DNA of 64,000 nt from the NCBI GenBank assembly GCA_047974765.1, contig JBKECP010000046.1, forward strand, positions 1 through 64,000, written 5' to 3'. The first letter of the stretch is position 1. Each line of letters begins with the position of its first letter. Shown here piece by piece: positions 7,866-16,317 of the stretch. The notes below the pieces were generated by a model. The model was not told where the DNA came from, ran no database searches, and worked only from the letters and a program-made list of their open reading frames with translations. The translations under genes were made by a program, and so were the position numbers. This DNA is from JBKECP01 sp047974765. GTDB lineage: Bacteria > Pseudomonadota > Gammaproteobacteria > Pseudomonadales > Halieaceae.

Positions 7866-9331
7866 ATCCGGCCACCACCCAAATGATCCGCCAGCCTCAA
7901 TGCCAGCGCAACGATAGTCAGGGTCGGATTGGAAAAACCAAACTTTGGAAATACGGCTGAACTGGCGATATACAGATTATCAAAACCATAGACCCGCAGA
8001 TTGGGGTCACTGACGCCATCGCGGGGATCTGCCGCCATCCGGATCGTTCCCATATGATGGCAACCGGCACTGACCTCACTCTCCTGTGCCTCATCGACAG
8101 TTTGTGTCAAACGAACACGCCCCAGACCACTGCCGCCAAGTTCCTGCGCCAGCTGTTCAAGCAAGCCAAAAGCCGACCGAAAATCACCCCTATCAAGTAC
8201 CCAGTGCAGTGCAAGCCTGCGCAAACCCAGTTCACAACGCTCATCGAGCAGTTGTAAATAACTGTCGGGATTGGGTCGGGGTTCAATTGTCATTTTTGCA
8301 TCGTACTGCCAGAAATCCCCACTGGTGAATCCCAGGCCAGGCAGTTGTGTATAAGTAGTACCAGGCATCGGATCAGCGGCAGTCGCATAAAGCCGGACGG
8401 CTGAATTATTGTGATGATCGCGCCGAATACTTTTGTCGTTCCAGCAAAGTACCGGCATCACCTTACTGCCATCATCAGAAAAGAGATGGTATTGCAGTTC
8501 GGCGGGCGCAAGCACCTGAGCGGGAATCAAGCCAAAATGATCGCCAAAGTAACGCCCAAGATGATAGGAATAAATGCCACTGCCTGAATCGTCATCGTGC
8601 CTGCGCATATTCAAAAGGTAGCGGGTGCATTCCATTCCCCCCATGGCCAGTACAAGCTGTTTTGTCATCAGGCTATAACGGCCACCGCCGAGTGAGCAGA
8701 ACTCGACTTTTTCTATGCGCTCGTTATCACTTTCAACAGGCAACAGATTGGCATGCAGATAACAGTGCAGGTTTTTTTGCTCCTCCAGCGCCTGCCGATA
8801 ACGTGTCCCAAAACGGGTCGGTGTTGAAAAACGAAACAATCGATTGTCAATGTTTTCAAACGCAACGGTGTCAAACATGGCTTTGGGGTGCCGCACTGCC
8901 ACAGCATCTGGATCAAAATTACTGTCATCCAGTTCGCACCAGCCAGACGCCTGCACATAGTAAGGTGCAAGATCAGCTGCACTTAGCGGCCACCCTGGCT
9001 GATCCCAGGCGGGGTTTTCCTCAAAATCAGTAATATCCAGCGGCCTGCTCCACCCCCCCCAATGAGCAGAAGAACCACCGAGCATGCGCCGACGGGAAAT
9101 ATCCATAACCGGATAACGGCGACCTGTTTGTGTCACTTTGTAGATATCGCGCTCGCGTTCACTGGCACTGTCGATACCACCGGCTTCAAGCAGAACAACC
9201 AGCCAGTCCGGACGTATCCGGGCCAGAGTTAATGCCAGTGAAATACCCGCAGGCCCGGCACCAACAATACAGACATCACAGTCAATCGGTGGCAGTACAA
9301 CACAAATATCGGTCGATAAATCTATAATCAT
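7862..9331 (-). CDS. GMC family FAD-dependent oxidoreductase
   Basis: This 489-residue flavoprotein oxidises an alcohol, probably a sugar or polyol. It has the FAD-binding Rossmann motif CIVGAGPAGIS (GAGPAG, residues 24-29) and GGSSAHWGGWSRP for flavin binding. The C-terminal GMC domain reads HHMGTIRMAADPRDGVSDPNL, then GFSNPTLTIVALALRLADHLG. The catalytic pair appears to be His-Asn (HHMG and SNPT), one of the usual GMC variants. It has no signal peptide of its own but overlaps the gene for a Tat-signal partner. The gluconate/sorbitol dehydrogenase complexes have the same logic, with a small Tat subunit beside a large GMC subunit. The substrate may be a precursor or product of the adjacent glycan locus. 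Confidence 0.82.
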   Translation of the reverse strand: MIIDLSTDICVVLPPIDCDVCIVGAGPAGISLALTLARIRPDWLVVLLEAGGIDSASERERDIYKVTQTGRRYPVMDISRRRMLGGSSAHWGGWSRPLDITDFEENPAWDQPGWPLSAADLAPYYVQASGWCELDDSNFDPDAVAVRHPKAMFDTVAFENIDNRLFRFSTPTRFGTRYRQALEEQKNLHCYLHANLLPVESDNERIEKVEFCSLGGGRYSLMTKQLVLAMGGMECTRYLLNMRRHDDDSGSGIYSYHLGRYFGDHFGLIPAQVLAPAELQYHLFSDDGSKVMPVLCWNDKSIRRDHHNNSAVRLYATAADPMPGTTYTQLPGLGFTSGDFWQYDAKMTIEPRPNPDSYLQLLDERCELGLRRLALHWVLDRGDFRSAFGLLEQLAQELGGSGLGRVRLTQTVDEAQESEVSAGCHHMGTIRMAADPRDGVSDPNLRVYGFDNLYIASSAVFPKFGFSNPTLTIVALALRLADHLGGGRI

Positions 9332-9354
9332 GGCTAAAAACAGGTTTGGCCGTA

Positions 9355-9386
9355 GTTAATCGGTTAATCGGTTAATCGGTTAATCA
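9355..9386. repeat. 8-bp tandem repeat (GTTAATCG, about 4 copies)
   Basis: Three perfect copies of GTTAATCG are followed by a fourth ending in A instead of G. The array starts 24 bp upstream of the GMC oxidoreductase start and runs into the stop codon of the preceding gene. Copy-number change by slipped-strand mispairing would alter the spacing between the two cistrons but not a coding frame. Confidence 0.9.
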
Positions 9387-10858
9387 GCGGTCCAATGTAG
9401 CACTGTATCGCTCACTTTACCCGCAGACAGGCGCTGCGACATGGCATCGAGCACCTGCTCAACCACCGCATCGACGTCAATAAAGCGATAATCACGGTTG
9501 CGTTCAGCCTGGGCAAGGGTCCGAATGGAGGCCAGATCTTCAACCAGATCGGCGTTGACCAAAACGGGTTCACGGCCTTTTTCAACCTGATTTGCCATCC
9601 ACTGCCCGGCGGCGGGGCACAAGCCTTCTTTATTGGAGTGCACAATACCTGGCGTATCGTAGAGCCAGGCAATTTTGTGCTGCAATGTACCGGCATGACA
9701 AACGTAGTAATCCGCCCTGGCCGCCAGTGCGACCGTATCCACCATTCGCAGGCCGGAAGCACTGATAACAGGCTTGATACCTCGCGCCTTGAGCTTCTTT
9801 TGCAATCTGGCAATGTAGCGGCTGATGATGTGCTCCCGGCTTTTCAGGCTGGCCTGCAAGCTGCTATTCACTACGAACTCACCGCTTCCTGCCGCAGGCG
9901 TTGACGGATCGGAATCCTGATAGAGGGGATTATCAAAATCATCCGGATAGCTGAAGCCGTCAATAACAAAGCCCACATTGGGATAACGTTCACTTATCTG
10001 CGTCAGCAGTGCCAGAATAAACATATCCTGATTACTCGCTGTACGCGCATCCGTGCGTACTGTCAGCCAAATGACAGGCCAGTGTCCCGCCAGATGGCGG
10101 GTCAGCGGCCTGAGCACCTGTGGGTCTGCATGTCGGCACAAAGAATGATGCAGGCGAGCCAGCAAAGCACGGCTGATCCGGGTTGAACCAACCCGTGTCA
10201 ACAGCCGCTGATGCCAGCCCAACAGTTGATCCAGCTGCTCCAGTCGTGAAATTATCGGTTTGCTGTCAGCCAAAATACTGTCCAGTGCCGTCAATGGCTC
10301 ACACAGAAGCAGCAGTTCGGAACGTTCCAGCACCTTCGGTGCGAGCCCGGACAAGGCCGACAAACCAGCCAGCTCATTCCACAGGTTATGGGCAAAATTG
10401 GGGTGCCCCACAACCAGTACCGGCGCCTGTGACGAGGCTGTATGGCTCGCGGGGACACCCGCTTCATCAAAGCGCTGCAAAGCTGCCCTGACCGGCGCAT
10501 AGGCAGCCTGTTCTTCGGGGTGAATATCCCACAGCGTTTCATCTTTTTGTGAACAGTAAAGGGCATGCAGGGGAAAGCCCTCACGCACAATACCCGACAG
10601 CAACCACAAACTTTGCTCGCAGGGCAGGTGATAGGCAATGACAATATGGCCAAAACCAAGGGGGCTGATATTGACAAAGAAACAGCCATCAACCTGAACC
10701 TCCCTGCCCGTCCACGGTGAAGGCAGACTTAATGTGCCCGAGCTGAGTATATCCAGTTGATAGCGCCGCAATGCGCGCTTGGCAACAAAGTGATTAAGCG
10801 ACTCAATGCGCTCTGTAAGGCGGTCAAGACAGGGCAAGTCGCCTGTAGTAGCCGTCAA
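9380..10858 (-). CDS. Putative glycosyltransferase-like protein of the glycan locus
   Basis: This 492-residue protein has no family I can assign firmly. Features suggesting a glycosyltransferase of GT-B or GT61-like type are VLVVGHPNFAHNLWNELAGL in the N-terminal half (compare the N-F-x-H-W segments of GT61 enzymes) and a C-terminal Rossmann-like part. That part has VDTVALAARADYYVCHAGTL and a following HKIAWLYDTPGIVHSNKEG, placed like a nucleotide-sugar site. There is no signal peptide or membrane segment. It lies 20 bp after the sulfotransferase gene in the same operon. The stop codon sits within the 8-bp tandem repeat. Confidence 0.5.
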   Translation of the reverse strand: MTATTGDLPCLDRLTERIESLNHFVAKRALRRYQLDILSSGTLSLPSPWTGREVQVDGCFFVNISPLGFGHIVIAYHLPCEQSLWLLSGIVREGFPLHALYCSQKDETLWDIHPEEQAAYAPVRAALQRFDEAGVPASHTASSQAPVLVVGHPNFAHNLWNELAGLSALSGLAPKVLERSELLLLCEPLTALDSILADSKPIISRLEQLDQLLGWHQRLLTRVGSTRISRALLARLHHSLCRHADPQVLRPLTRHLAGHWPVIWLTVRTDARTASNQDMFILALLTQISERYPNVGFVIDGFSYPDDFDNPLYQDSDPSTPAAGSGEFVVNSSLQASLKSREHIISRYIARLQKKLKARGIKPVISASGLRMVDTVALAARADYYVCHAGTLQHKIAWLYDTPGIVHSNKEGLCPAAGQWMANQVEKGREPVLVNADLVEDLASIRTLAQAERNRDYRFIDVDAVVEQVLDAMSQRLSAGKVSDTVLHWTAD

Positions 10859-10878
10859 AACAATCTTCCCGTTAAAAA

Positions 10879-11706
10879 TCAGTGGCTTTCAGGGATTACG
10901 TTACAGCGATTTTGAAATTCGGACAAGCGCCGGGAAAAATCAGGTATACCCGCCAGCGCGGTATCCAGCTTGTATTGTGCCAAACGGTACAGGGCAAGAT
11001 CATAGCCATTACTATCAATAACAGACCCGGCTATCCGGCCCATCTCTTCAATGAGGGCTTCAGAACCGGTAACAGCCGTGGCCACAGAAGTAACGGCGCT
11101 TTGATTTTGAGGCTTGCAGGATAGGTCAATGTCAGGGAAGTGGGGACGAAGCAGGTATTCAAAAAGCACCATACTTTCATCAAAACGCTCAACCAGCCCA
11201 AGCAGCTCAAGTTCACACAGCGCTCGCTGCGCCCTGGCAAAGCAGTCAGCCATCTCTTTATCTGAAATGAAAGGCCGGTGATCACCGGCCAGATAGGCGC
11301 TTTGATAACTGCGAATGACATTGGGTACATCTGCCTGCATCCGCCAGGCCAGATAAGCCTGAAAATCCAGCTCTTTAGCGGCACGGGCGCCGCGTGTATC
11401 AGCCTGCTGCCGACGCTCAAAGGTATAAACCGAACGACAGCGTTGCAGAGGGTGACGCAAAAGGTACAACGGGTGCAAAGTGCAGGCATCAACAACAGGC
11501 AGCGGCGCAGGCAGGTGATGACTTGAAAAGGCCCGCAACGCGGGCTTTTGCGCCAATAGTCGTGCCAACTGTGGCGCACCTTGCTCTCGCAAACCCACCT
11601 CGTCTTTATTTTCGCTAAAACCCTCACCCAGACAACGCGCAAGTGCCCAGTCGATAGACGTTCCAGCGTTTTTAAAAATATGGCCGTGCAGCAGAATATG
11701 CCTCAT
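10879..11706 (-). CDS. Sulfotransferase family protein
   Basis: This 275-residue protein begins MRHILLHGHIFKNAGTSIDW, with a 5'-phosphosulfate loop of the F-K-N-A-G-T-S type found in carbohydrate sulfotransferases. YLLRHPLQRCRSVYTFERR matches the 3'-phosphate-binding helix. It overlaps the preceding large fusion gene by 4 bp (ATGA), so the two are translationally coupled and probably modify the same glycan. No signal peptide is seen. The acceptor is unknown. Confidence 0.75.
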   Translation of the reverse strand: MRHILLHGHIFKNAGTSIDWALARCLGEGFSENKDEVGLREQGAPQLARLLAQKPALRAFSSHHLPAPLPVVDACTLHPLYLLRHPLQRCRSVYTFERRQQADTRGARAAKELDFQAYLAWRMQADVPNVIRSYQSAYLAGDHRPFISDKEMADCFARAQRALCELELLGLVERFDESMVLFEYLLRPHFPDIDLSCKPQNQSAVTSVATAVTGSEALIEEMGRIAGSVIDSNGYDLALYRLAQYKLDTALAGIPDFSRRLSEFQNRCNVIPESH

Positions 11707-14700
11707 GGCACACGCATATCGCTCTTGTCACTGCCAGCTTCGGTATTGATGGACACCGCCAGCGGCTTCAAGGGCTTGCCAAAATCCTCTGCCAGAATAT
11801 CAGCGGCCCGTTGCCGACTGAAATGTGTACGCAACCAGGGTTTGTAATGTGCCAGCTTGGCCAGCCGGTCACTGTCTGTTTCAACAATATCGCAGATAGC
11901 GCTGGCAATATCAGTAACTGAATCGGCTACATTCATCACCTGCTCCGCCTCGGGAATACCTTCAGCACCAACAGAAGTCACCACCAGCGGCACCCCCTTC
12001 TGAACAGCCTCCAGTACCTTGCCCTTCACGCCGGCGCCATAACGCAACGGTACCACAGCCAGATGAACACGCCGGTAAAGCGCATCAAGCGCCTCATCAC
12101 TCAAGTAACCGTGCACTATCACCTGATCGCCAGCCAGTGCATTCACTGCCGCCGTTGGATTGGAGCCAACAATATGCAGGCACAATCCCGGGTGTTGTTT
12201 GTGGACCAACGGCAGAATATCCGACACCAGCCAGGTAACCGCATCTACATTGGGCGGATGGTTGAAGCCGCCCACAAACAGTATGTCGCTGACATTATCG
12301 GCGCTATAGGACTCAAGTGGACGGTCTTCCAGTACATACAAAGGAATGGCCCGTGCATGGATATCCGGGCGCTCCGCCTTGATGGTTGCAACCTCAAAAG
12401 GCGAGGGATAATACACCTTGTCTACCCGCTCAAAAACCGCATATTCCCGTTTTTTCCAGTCAGCGGCACTGCGCTGCAACTCCGCCTTGCCGGTTAATTC
12501 ATACTCACGCTGAACACGCAGGTAGTGAAGATCGTGGCCAAAGAAGATAATCGGCGGGCGCGGCTGCATCCGCCACAGGTGGTCGAGAAACTGTTCGGCC
12601 ACATGGGGACGATGTAAATAGACCGCATCAATGTAGGGCGCATTATCCTGTAACCAACGCGGCAAATTGCGTGCTATCGACTCACCCACCAGCACCTCCA
12701 CACCCATCTGCTGCAAAGCCTGTGTATAGGGCTGATGGGGGAAAAAATTGGCCCCCAGAAACATGACCCGATAGCCCAGTTCACACATTAACTGCAAGTA
12801 CATGTAAGTTGAGCGCGAACCGGCGTCCCTGTCGTAATGCGGCACATAATGATCGATCACCAGTATGCTGCGGCGCTCACGGGAGCGATCCCTGGCCCAA
12901 ACAACGTGTTCGGCATTGGGAAAGTGGAAACGATCCAGTTCATCAGCCCACTTTTCCCGGAAGGTCACCTGATTAGTGACCTGATGCTGCTTTACACCGC
13001 TGTTCAGGTCTGTGCCATTGCTGACCCCTTCAAAGTGAAATACCTGGGAAGCTGGCTGATAAAGCACTTCATAGCCGAGCTTGCGCACAGCAAAGGCGAT
13101 ATCGGAATCCTCGTAATAGGCCGGGCAGAAGCGCTTGTCGAAGCCACCCAGTTGCCGCCAGATGCTGGCGCGAATCATCAAACAGGCACCGGAAATATAA
13201 TCTACCGGTTTGAGGTAGTTATAATCCGGTTTGGCTGCATCATCCATGCGCCCAAAGTTCCAGCCGGAAGCATCGCGCCAGATAATACCGCCAGCCTCCT
13301 GTAAGCGGCCGTTGGCAAACAACAGCCTGGGACCGACAATACCCGCCTGCTTGTGCTTATCCATGACCTCAACCAGCGCATCCAGCCAACCGGGACAGAC
13401 GGCAGTATCGTTATTCAAAAAGAGAATAAATTCACCCCGCGCCTTTTCTGCCGCTGTATTGCAATTGAGTAAAAACCGCTGGTTTTCGGGCGTGCGTGAG
13501 ATGATCAGGTTCTGCACCCGCTCACCGATGCTGGCGGTCAGGTCGGTGGAACAGTCATCACCCAGAATCACCTCATAGGAAATATCAGGTGTATTTTCCA
13601 GTACGGACACCAGGCAATTCATGGTGACACGATAGTCGTTATAGACAGGCACTACGATAGATACGCGCGGCGATTCAGAATACGGGAAGACCAGTGTTCT
13701 TGTATCCAGCTGCGGATCAAGTTTATCGGGATCAAAATCCAGCTGCTGAGGCTGACTACCTGGAAAGCGGCTGCCCACCCAGGTCTCAAAATCTTCAGAT
13801 GATGAGCGCAACAACACCGACAGACCCCGCTTGAGTCGTGCAAAACTGAAGCTGCGCGCAGAGGCGGCCGGATTAGCCCGGATGTAAGCCAGGACAGATT
13901 TCAGGTGTTGTATTTTCCCCGGCGGCCTGGCCGGTATTTCCATATCAAAATCAATAAAATGCTGACGCGCATCAGTAACGGCATTTTCGTAGCTGGATTG
14001 CACACTCCGACGCTTGACCAGCACCTTATAAAGTGAAGCCACACGCCGGTTTATCCATGCCAGATGAGACGTCTCAAAATCCAACAGCTTGTGATAAACA
14101 CGGGTGAGCACCTCAAACAGGTGTTCTGCTTTATCCTCCAGGGCTTCATGGGCTATCACCAGTGCATCATAATCAGCCACCTGTTGCAGATATTTCTGGT
14201 ACAGGCTTTTATGCTGCGCCACTTCTTTTTCATGGGCGAGGGCCAGTTGCCCCTGAGTCTGTTCAACCCTTTTCAGCTGATCCAGTGAGGCATCACGCTC
14301 TTTGGTGCGCGCTTCACACAGTTCTGTCATTTCCCGCAGTGAAATCCGGGTTTCGTAGGCATCCGCCAGAGGTGCCGCAGCGGCAGCCAGATCACCAAGG
14401 CGGGCGGCACAACCGGCATCAAGCTCGGGCAAAGCCGTCAGTTCGCCCGAAGCACACAGTACCAGCGCTGTTGTTTCCAGTGCCTGCTGACTTATTGTCA
14501 TCAAACGGCTCGCCTGCGTCAGTAAATCATCGTGGCGCGAAGAGCGGTTAAGGCCTGGATCATAACCGACGTCAACTGTGGCCTGTGTATTAAACACAAC
14601 ACCAAACTGTACAAGTCGCTGGCGCAAATGAAGCAGTTCAGCGTCGGGATTTGACTGAATCGCAGCAAAATCCACCGCAATAAAATCACTCCCGCCAAGG

Positions 14701-15176
14701 GCGGCAATTGCACAACGGTTGTAGTGCTCCCAAAGTGCGAGCCCAAGCTGAAGTGGAAAATGATTGCGTCGATGCAGAGAAACAGCCACCTGGCGTGGAT
14801 CGCGGTAAACATACAGCAAAACAGGTTGTGCCATTAGCGGCAGCCAGGCATCCAACGTCAGCACCATACGCGGATCTTTCAGCAACCCGCTTTTATCTGT
14901 CGGCAAACGCGCCAGTATTTCAGCTATTGAAGAAGAAAAGTGCTGTGCATCAGTTGCATGTTGAAGTGGCGGGTTAAACCACTGCCCGCCCCGTGACTGG
15001 AGAATAGCATCGTCGAGATCAACAACATCGCGGCGCTCCCAAAACCCCTGGGGATTATCCTCCTGATCCACCAGCAGTTCTTCATGCTGGCCAATATAGA
15101 CGCCGGCGCGCCCCAGTGCCCCGGCAACCATCGATGTGCCGGAGCGGTGCATGCCAAGGACAAGAATATTCCTCAC
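11703..15176 (-). CDS. Trifunctional sulfotransferase-GT2-GT4 fusion protein
   Basis: Three enzyme domains lie in one chain of about 1,157 residues. Residues 1-220 form a PAPS-dependent sulfotransferase (VRNILVLGMHRSGTSMVAGA; YVYRDPRQVAVSLHRR). A Glu/Gln-rich coiled coil and linker follow. A GT-A glycosyltransferase family 2 domain starts near 500 (PRVSIVVPVYNDYRVT, ILGDDCSTD, FILFLNNDTAVCPGWLD, YYEDSDIAFAVRKLG). The C-terminus, about 790-1140, is a GT-B glycosyltransferase group 1/GT4 domain (DAGSRSTYMYLQLM, LFVGGFNHPPNVDA, VPLRYGAGVKGKVLEAVQKG). The start is uncertain: GTG at 15176 puts the sulfotransferase loop at the usual position, while TTG at 15212 adds 12 residues. It is cytosolic and coupled to the next sulfotransferase gene. 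Confidence 0.82.
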   Translation of the reverse strand: MRNILVLGMHRSGTSMVAGALGRAGVYIGQHEELLVDQEDNPQGFWERRDVVDLDDAILQSRGGQWFNPPLQHATDAQHFSSSIAEILARLPTDKSGLLKDPRMVLTLDAWLPLMAQPVLLYVYRDPRQVAVSLHRRNHFPLQLGLALWEHYNRCAIAALGGSDFIAVDFAAIQSNPDAELLHLRQRLVQFGVVFNTQATVDVGYDPGLNRSSRHDDLLTQASRLMTISQQALETTALVLCASGELTALPELDAGCAARLGDLAAAAAPLADAYETRISLREMTELCEARTKERDASLDQLKRVEQTQGQLALAHEKEVAQHKSLYQKYLQQVADYDALVIAHEALEDKAEHLFEVLTRVYHKLLDFETSHLAWINRRVASLYKVLVKRRSVQSSYENAVTDARQHFIDFDMEIPARPPGKIQHLKSVLAYIRANPAASARSFSFARLKRGLSVLLRSSSEDFETWVGSRFPGSQPQQLDFDPDKLDPQLDTRTLVFPYSESPRVSIVVPVYNDYRVTMNCLVSVLENTPDISYEVILGDDCSTDLTASIGERVQNLIISRTPENQRFLLNCNTAAEKARGEFILFLNNDTAVCPGWLDALVEVMDKHKQAGIVGPRLLFANGRLQEAGGIIWRDASGWNFGRMDDAAKPDYNYLKPVDYISGACLMIRASIWRQLGGFDKRFCPAYYEDSDIAFAVRKLGYEVLYQPASQVFHFEGVSNGTDLNSGVKQHQVTNQVTFREKWADELDRFHFPNAEHVVWARDRSRERRSILVIDHYVPHYDRDAGSRSTYMYLQLMCELGYRVMFLGANFFPHQPYTQALQQMGVEVLVGESIARNLPRWLQDNAPYIDAVYLHRPHVAEQFLDHLWRMQPRPPIIFFGHDLHYLRVQREYELTGKAELQRSAADWKKREYAVFERVDKVYYPSPFEVATIKAERPDIHARAIPLYVLEDRPLESYSADNVSDILFVGGFNHPPNVDAVTWLVSDILPLVHKQHPGLCLHIVGSNPTAAVNALAGDQVIVHGYLSDEALDALYRRVHLAVVPLRYGAGVKGKVLEAVQKGVPLVVTSVGAEGIPEAEQVMNVADSVTDIASAICDIVETDSDRLAKLAHYKPWLRTHFSRQRAADILAEDFGKPLKPLAVSINTEAGSDKSDMRVP

Positions 15177-15224
15177 AAAGACCGCCCCCAATAAGCTGTT
15201 ATAGCCCGCCAATAAACAGGCTGA

Positions 15225-16136
15225 TTACTTTTTATAAGGCGCCAGCAGTTTGTCGAGAATATCGCCATTAATGTAGCCGTCATCGGTCATATTGTAACTG
15301 GCTTGAAAATCCTTAAGCGCCAGCTTGCGATACTCTTTTTGCAGATCATCAACAATGGCCTCACGCACCTCTTCATAAGGCTTGTAATGCTGTGGCCGAA
15401 TATCATCCAGGCGAATGATATGAATGCCAAACTCACTGTCTACCGGGTCGGAATAGTCACCTATTTCAGCAATTTCAAAAGCGCCACCACTATAGGTAGG
15501 CACAACCCCCTTCTCACCGATTTGCATCCAACGATCAAAAAGGCCGCCTTTGGCTTTGCTGCCGGCATCGTCTGAATACTCACTCACCATCGCTTCAAAA
15601 TCAGCCCCATTGCGCAGTTCTGCCACCAGTTCAGCCGCTTTATCACGTACAGGCTGACGTTCACACTGGCCAGGGAAGCATCTGAACAGAATATGAGAAG
15701 TCAAACGTTTTTCAGGTACCTTCGCATACTTGTCCTTTTCTGTCTCATAACGCTCACGAGCCAGGGCTTCCATATCGGGATATTGCAGCTCTGCCTGAAA
15801 ACGGCTGATACGTTGTTGGCGCTTGAAAGTCAGCAATTTGTCCCGGTAAATCCAGTAAGCCTTACCGTCCTTTTCCGGTGTCATCCCATCCAGTTCAGCC
15901 GCCATTTTGCGCCCCATTAAAGCGGCATTGATCAGCTCCATGCGCACCCCGAGATCGCTCGCCGCCATTTCACGCAGATCCGATGGCCAGCGGTCAATAA
16001 TACGCTGTAGCTCAGGTTCCGAGATAGTAATACCTCCATCGCGCACCGCATCAGCGGCAAAACCCAATGCAGGTAAAATCATTAAAACAGGGAGCCATTG
16101 CAAGCGGGAGAAGGTTTTAAGCAGAGACATAAGCAT
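15225..16136 (-). CDS. Exported parvulin-type peptidyl-prolyl isomerase
   Basis: This 303-residue protein has a signal peptide (hydrophobic stretch ending ILPALGFAADAV). It has a SurA/PpiC-like helical N-domain and one parvulin domain at about 145-250: RLTSHILFRCF, GADFEAMVSEYSDD, GSKAKGGLFDRW, FGIHIIRLDDIRP. It should catalyse cis-trans proline isomerisation or chaperone exported proteins in the periplasm. It heads the glycan operon; the downstream fusion gene begins a few tens of bases after its stop. A hairpin followed by T residues lies 35 bp upstream of its start. Two cysteines (FRCFPGQCE) in the parvulin domain may form a disulfide. Confidence 0.8.
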   Translation of the reverse strand: MLMSLLKTFSRLQWLPVLMILPALGFAADAVRDGGITISEPELQRIIDRWPSDLREMAASDLGVRMELINAALMGRKMAAELDGMTPEKDGKAYWIYRDKLLTFKRQQRISRFQAELQYPDMEALARERYETEKDKYAKVPEKRLTSHILFRCFPGQCERQPVRDKAAELVAELRNGADFEAMVSEYSDDAGSKAKGGLFDRWMQIGEKGVVPTYSGGAFEIAEIGDYSDPVDSEFGIHIIRLDDIRPQHYKPYEEVREAIVDDLQKEYRKLALKDFQASYNMTDDGYINGDILDKLLAPYKK

Positions 16137-16170
16137 AGATAAGAACCGGAGTCATTTGAATGAGTTATTT

Positions 16171-16194
16171 GAAAACAGCCATCTTGCATGGCTG
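16171..16194 (-). terminator. Terminator-like hairpin in the leader of the parvulin operon
   Basis: On the minus strand there is a 7-bp stem CAGCCAT-GCAAG-ATGGCTG followed by TTTTC. It stands 35 bp before the parvulin start, downstream of the strong terminator at 16253-16282. It could be a second terminator of the surface-protein gene or an attenuator for the glycan operon. Confidence 0.5.
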
Positions 16195-16252
16195 CCATAC
16201 CTGACAGGCTAAGACAGCCCGCTATCAAAACAGTTCAGCTATTAAATCAGCT

Positions 16253-16282
16253 ATAAAAAAGCCGACACCCGAAGGTGTCGGC
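16253..16282 (-). terminator. Rho-independent terminator of the exported-protein gene
   Basis: There is a perfect 9-bp stem GCCGACACC/GGTGTCGGC with a 4-base loop. On the minus strand it is followed by a run of six T residues (the A tract at 16255-16260). It lies 36 bp after the stop of the gene at 16318-17880, a textbook intrinsic terminator. Confidence 0.92.
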
Positions 16283-16317
16283 TTTGGTGTTGCCCGTTAG
16301 AGCGAGCGACAGTCTGC

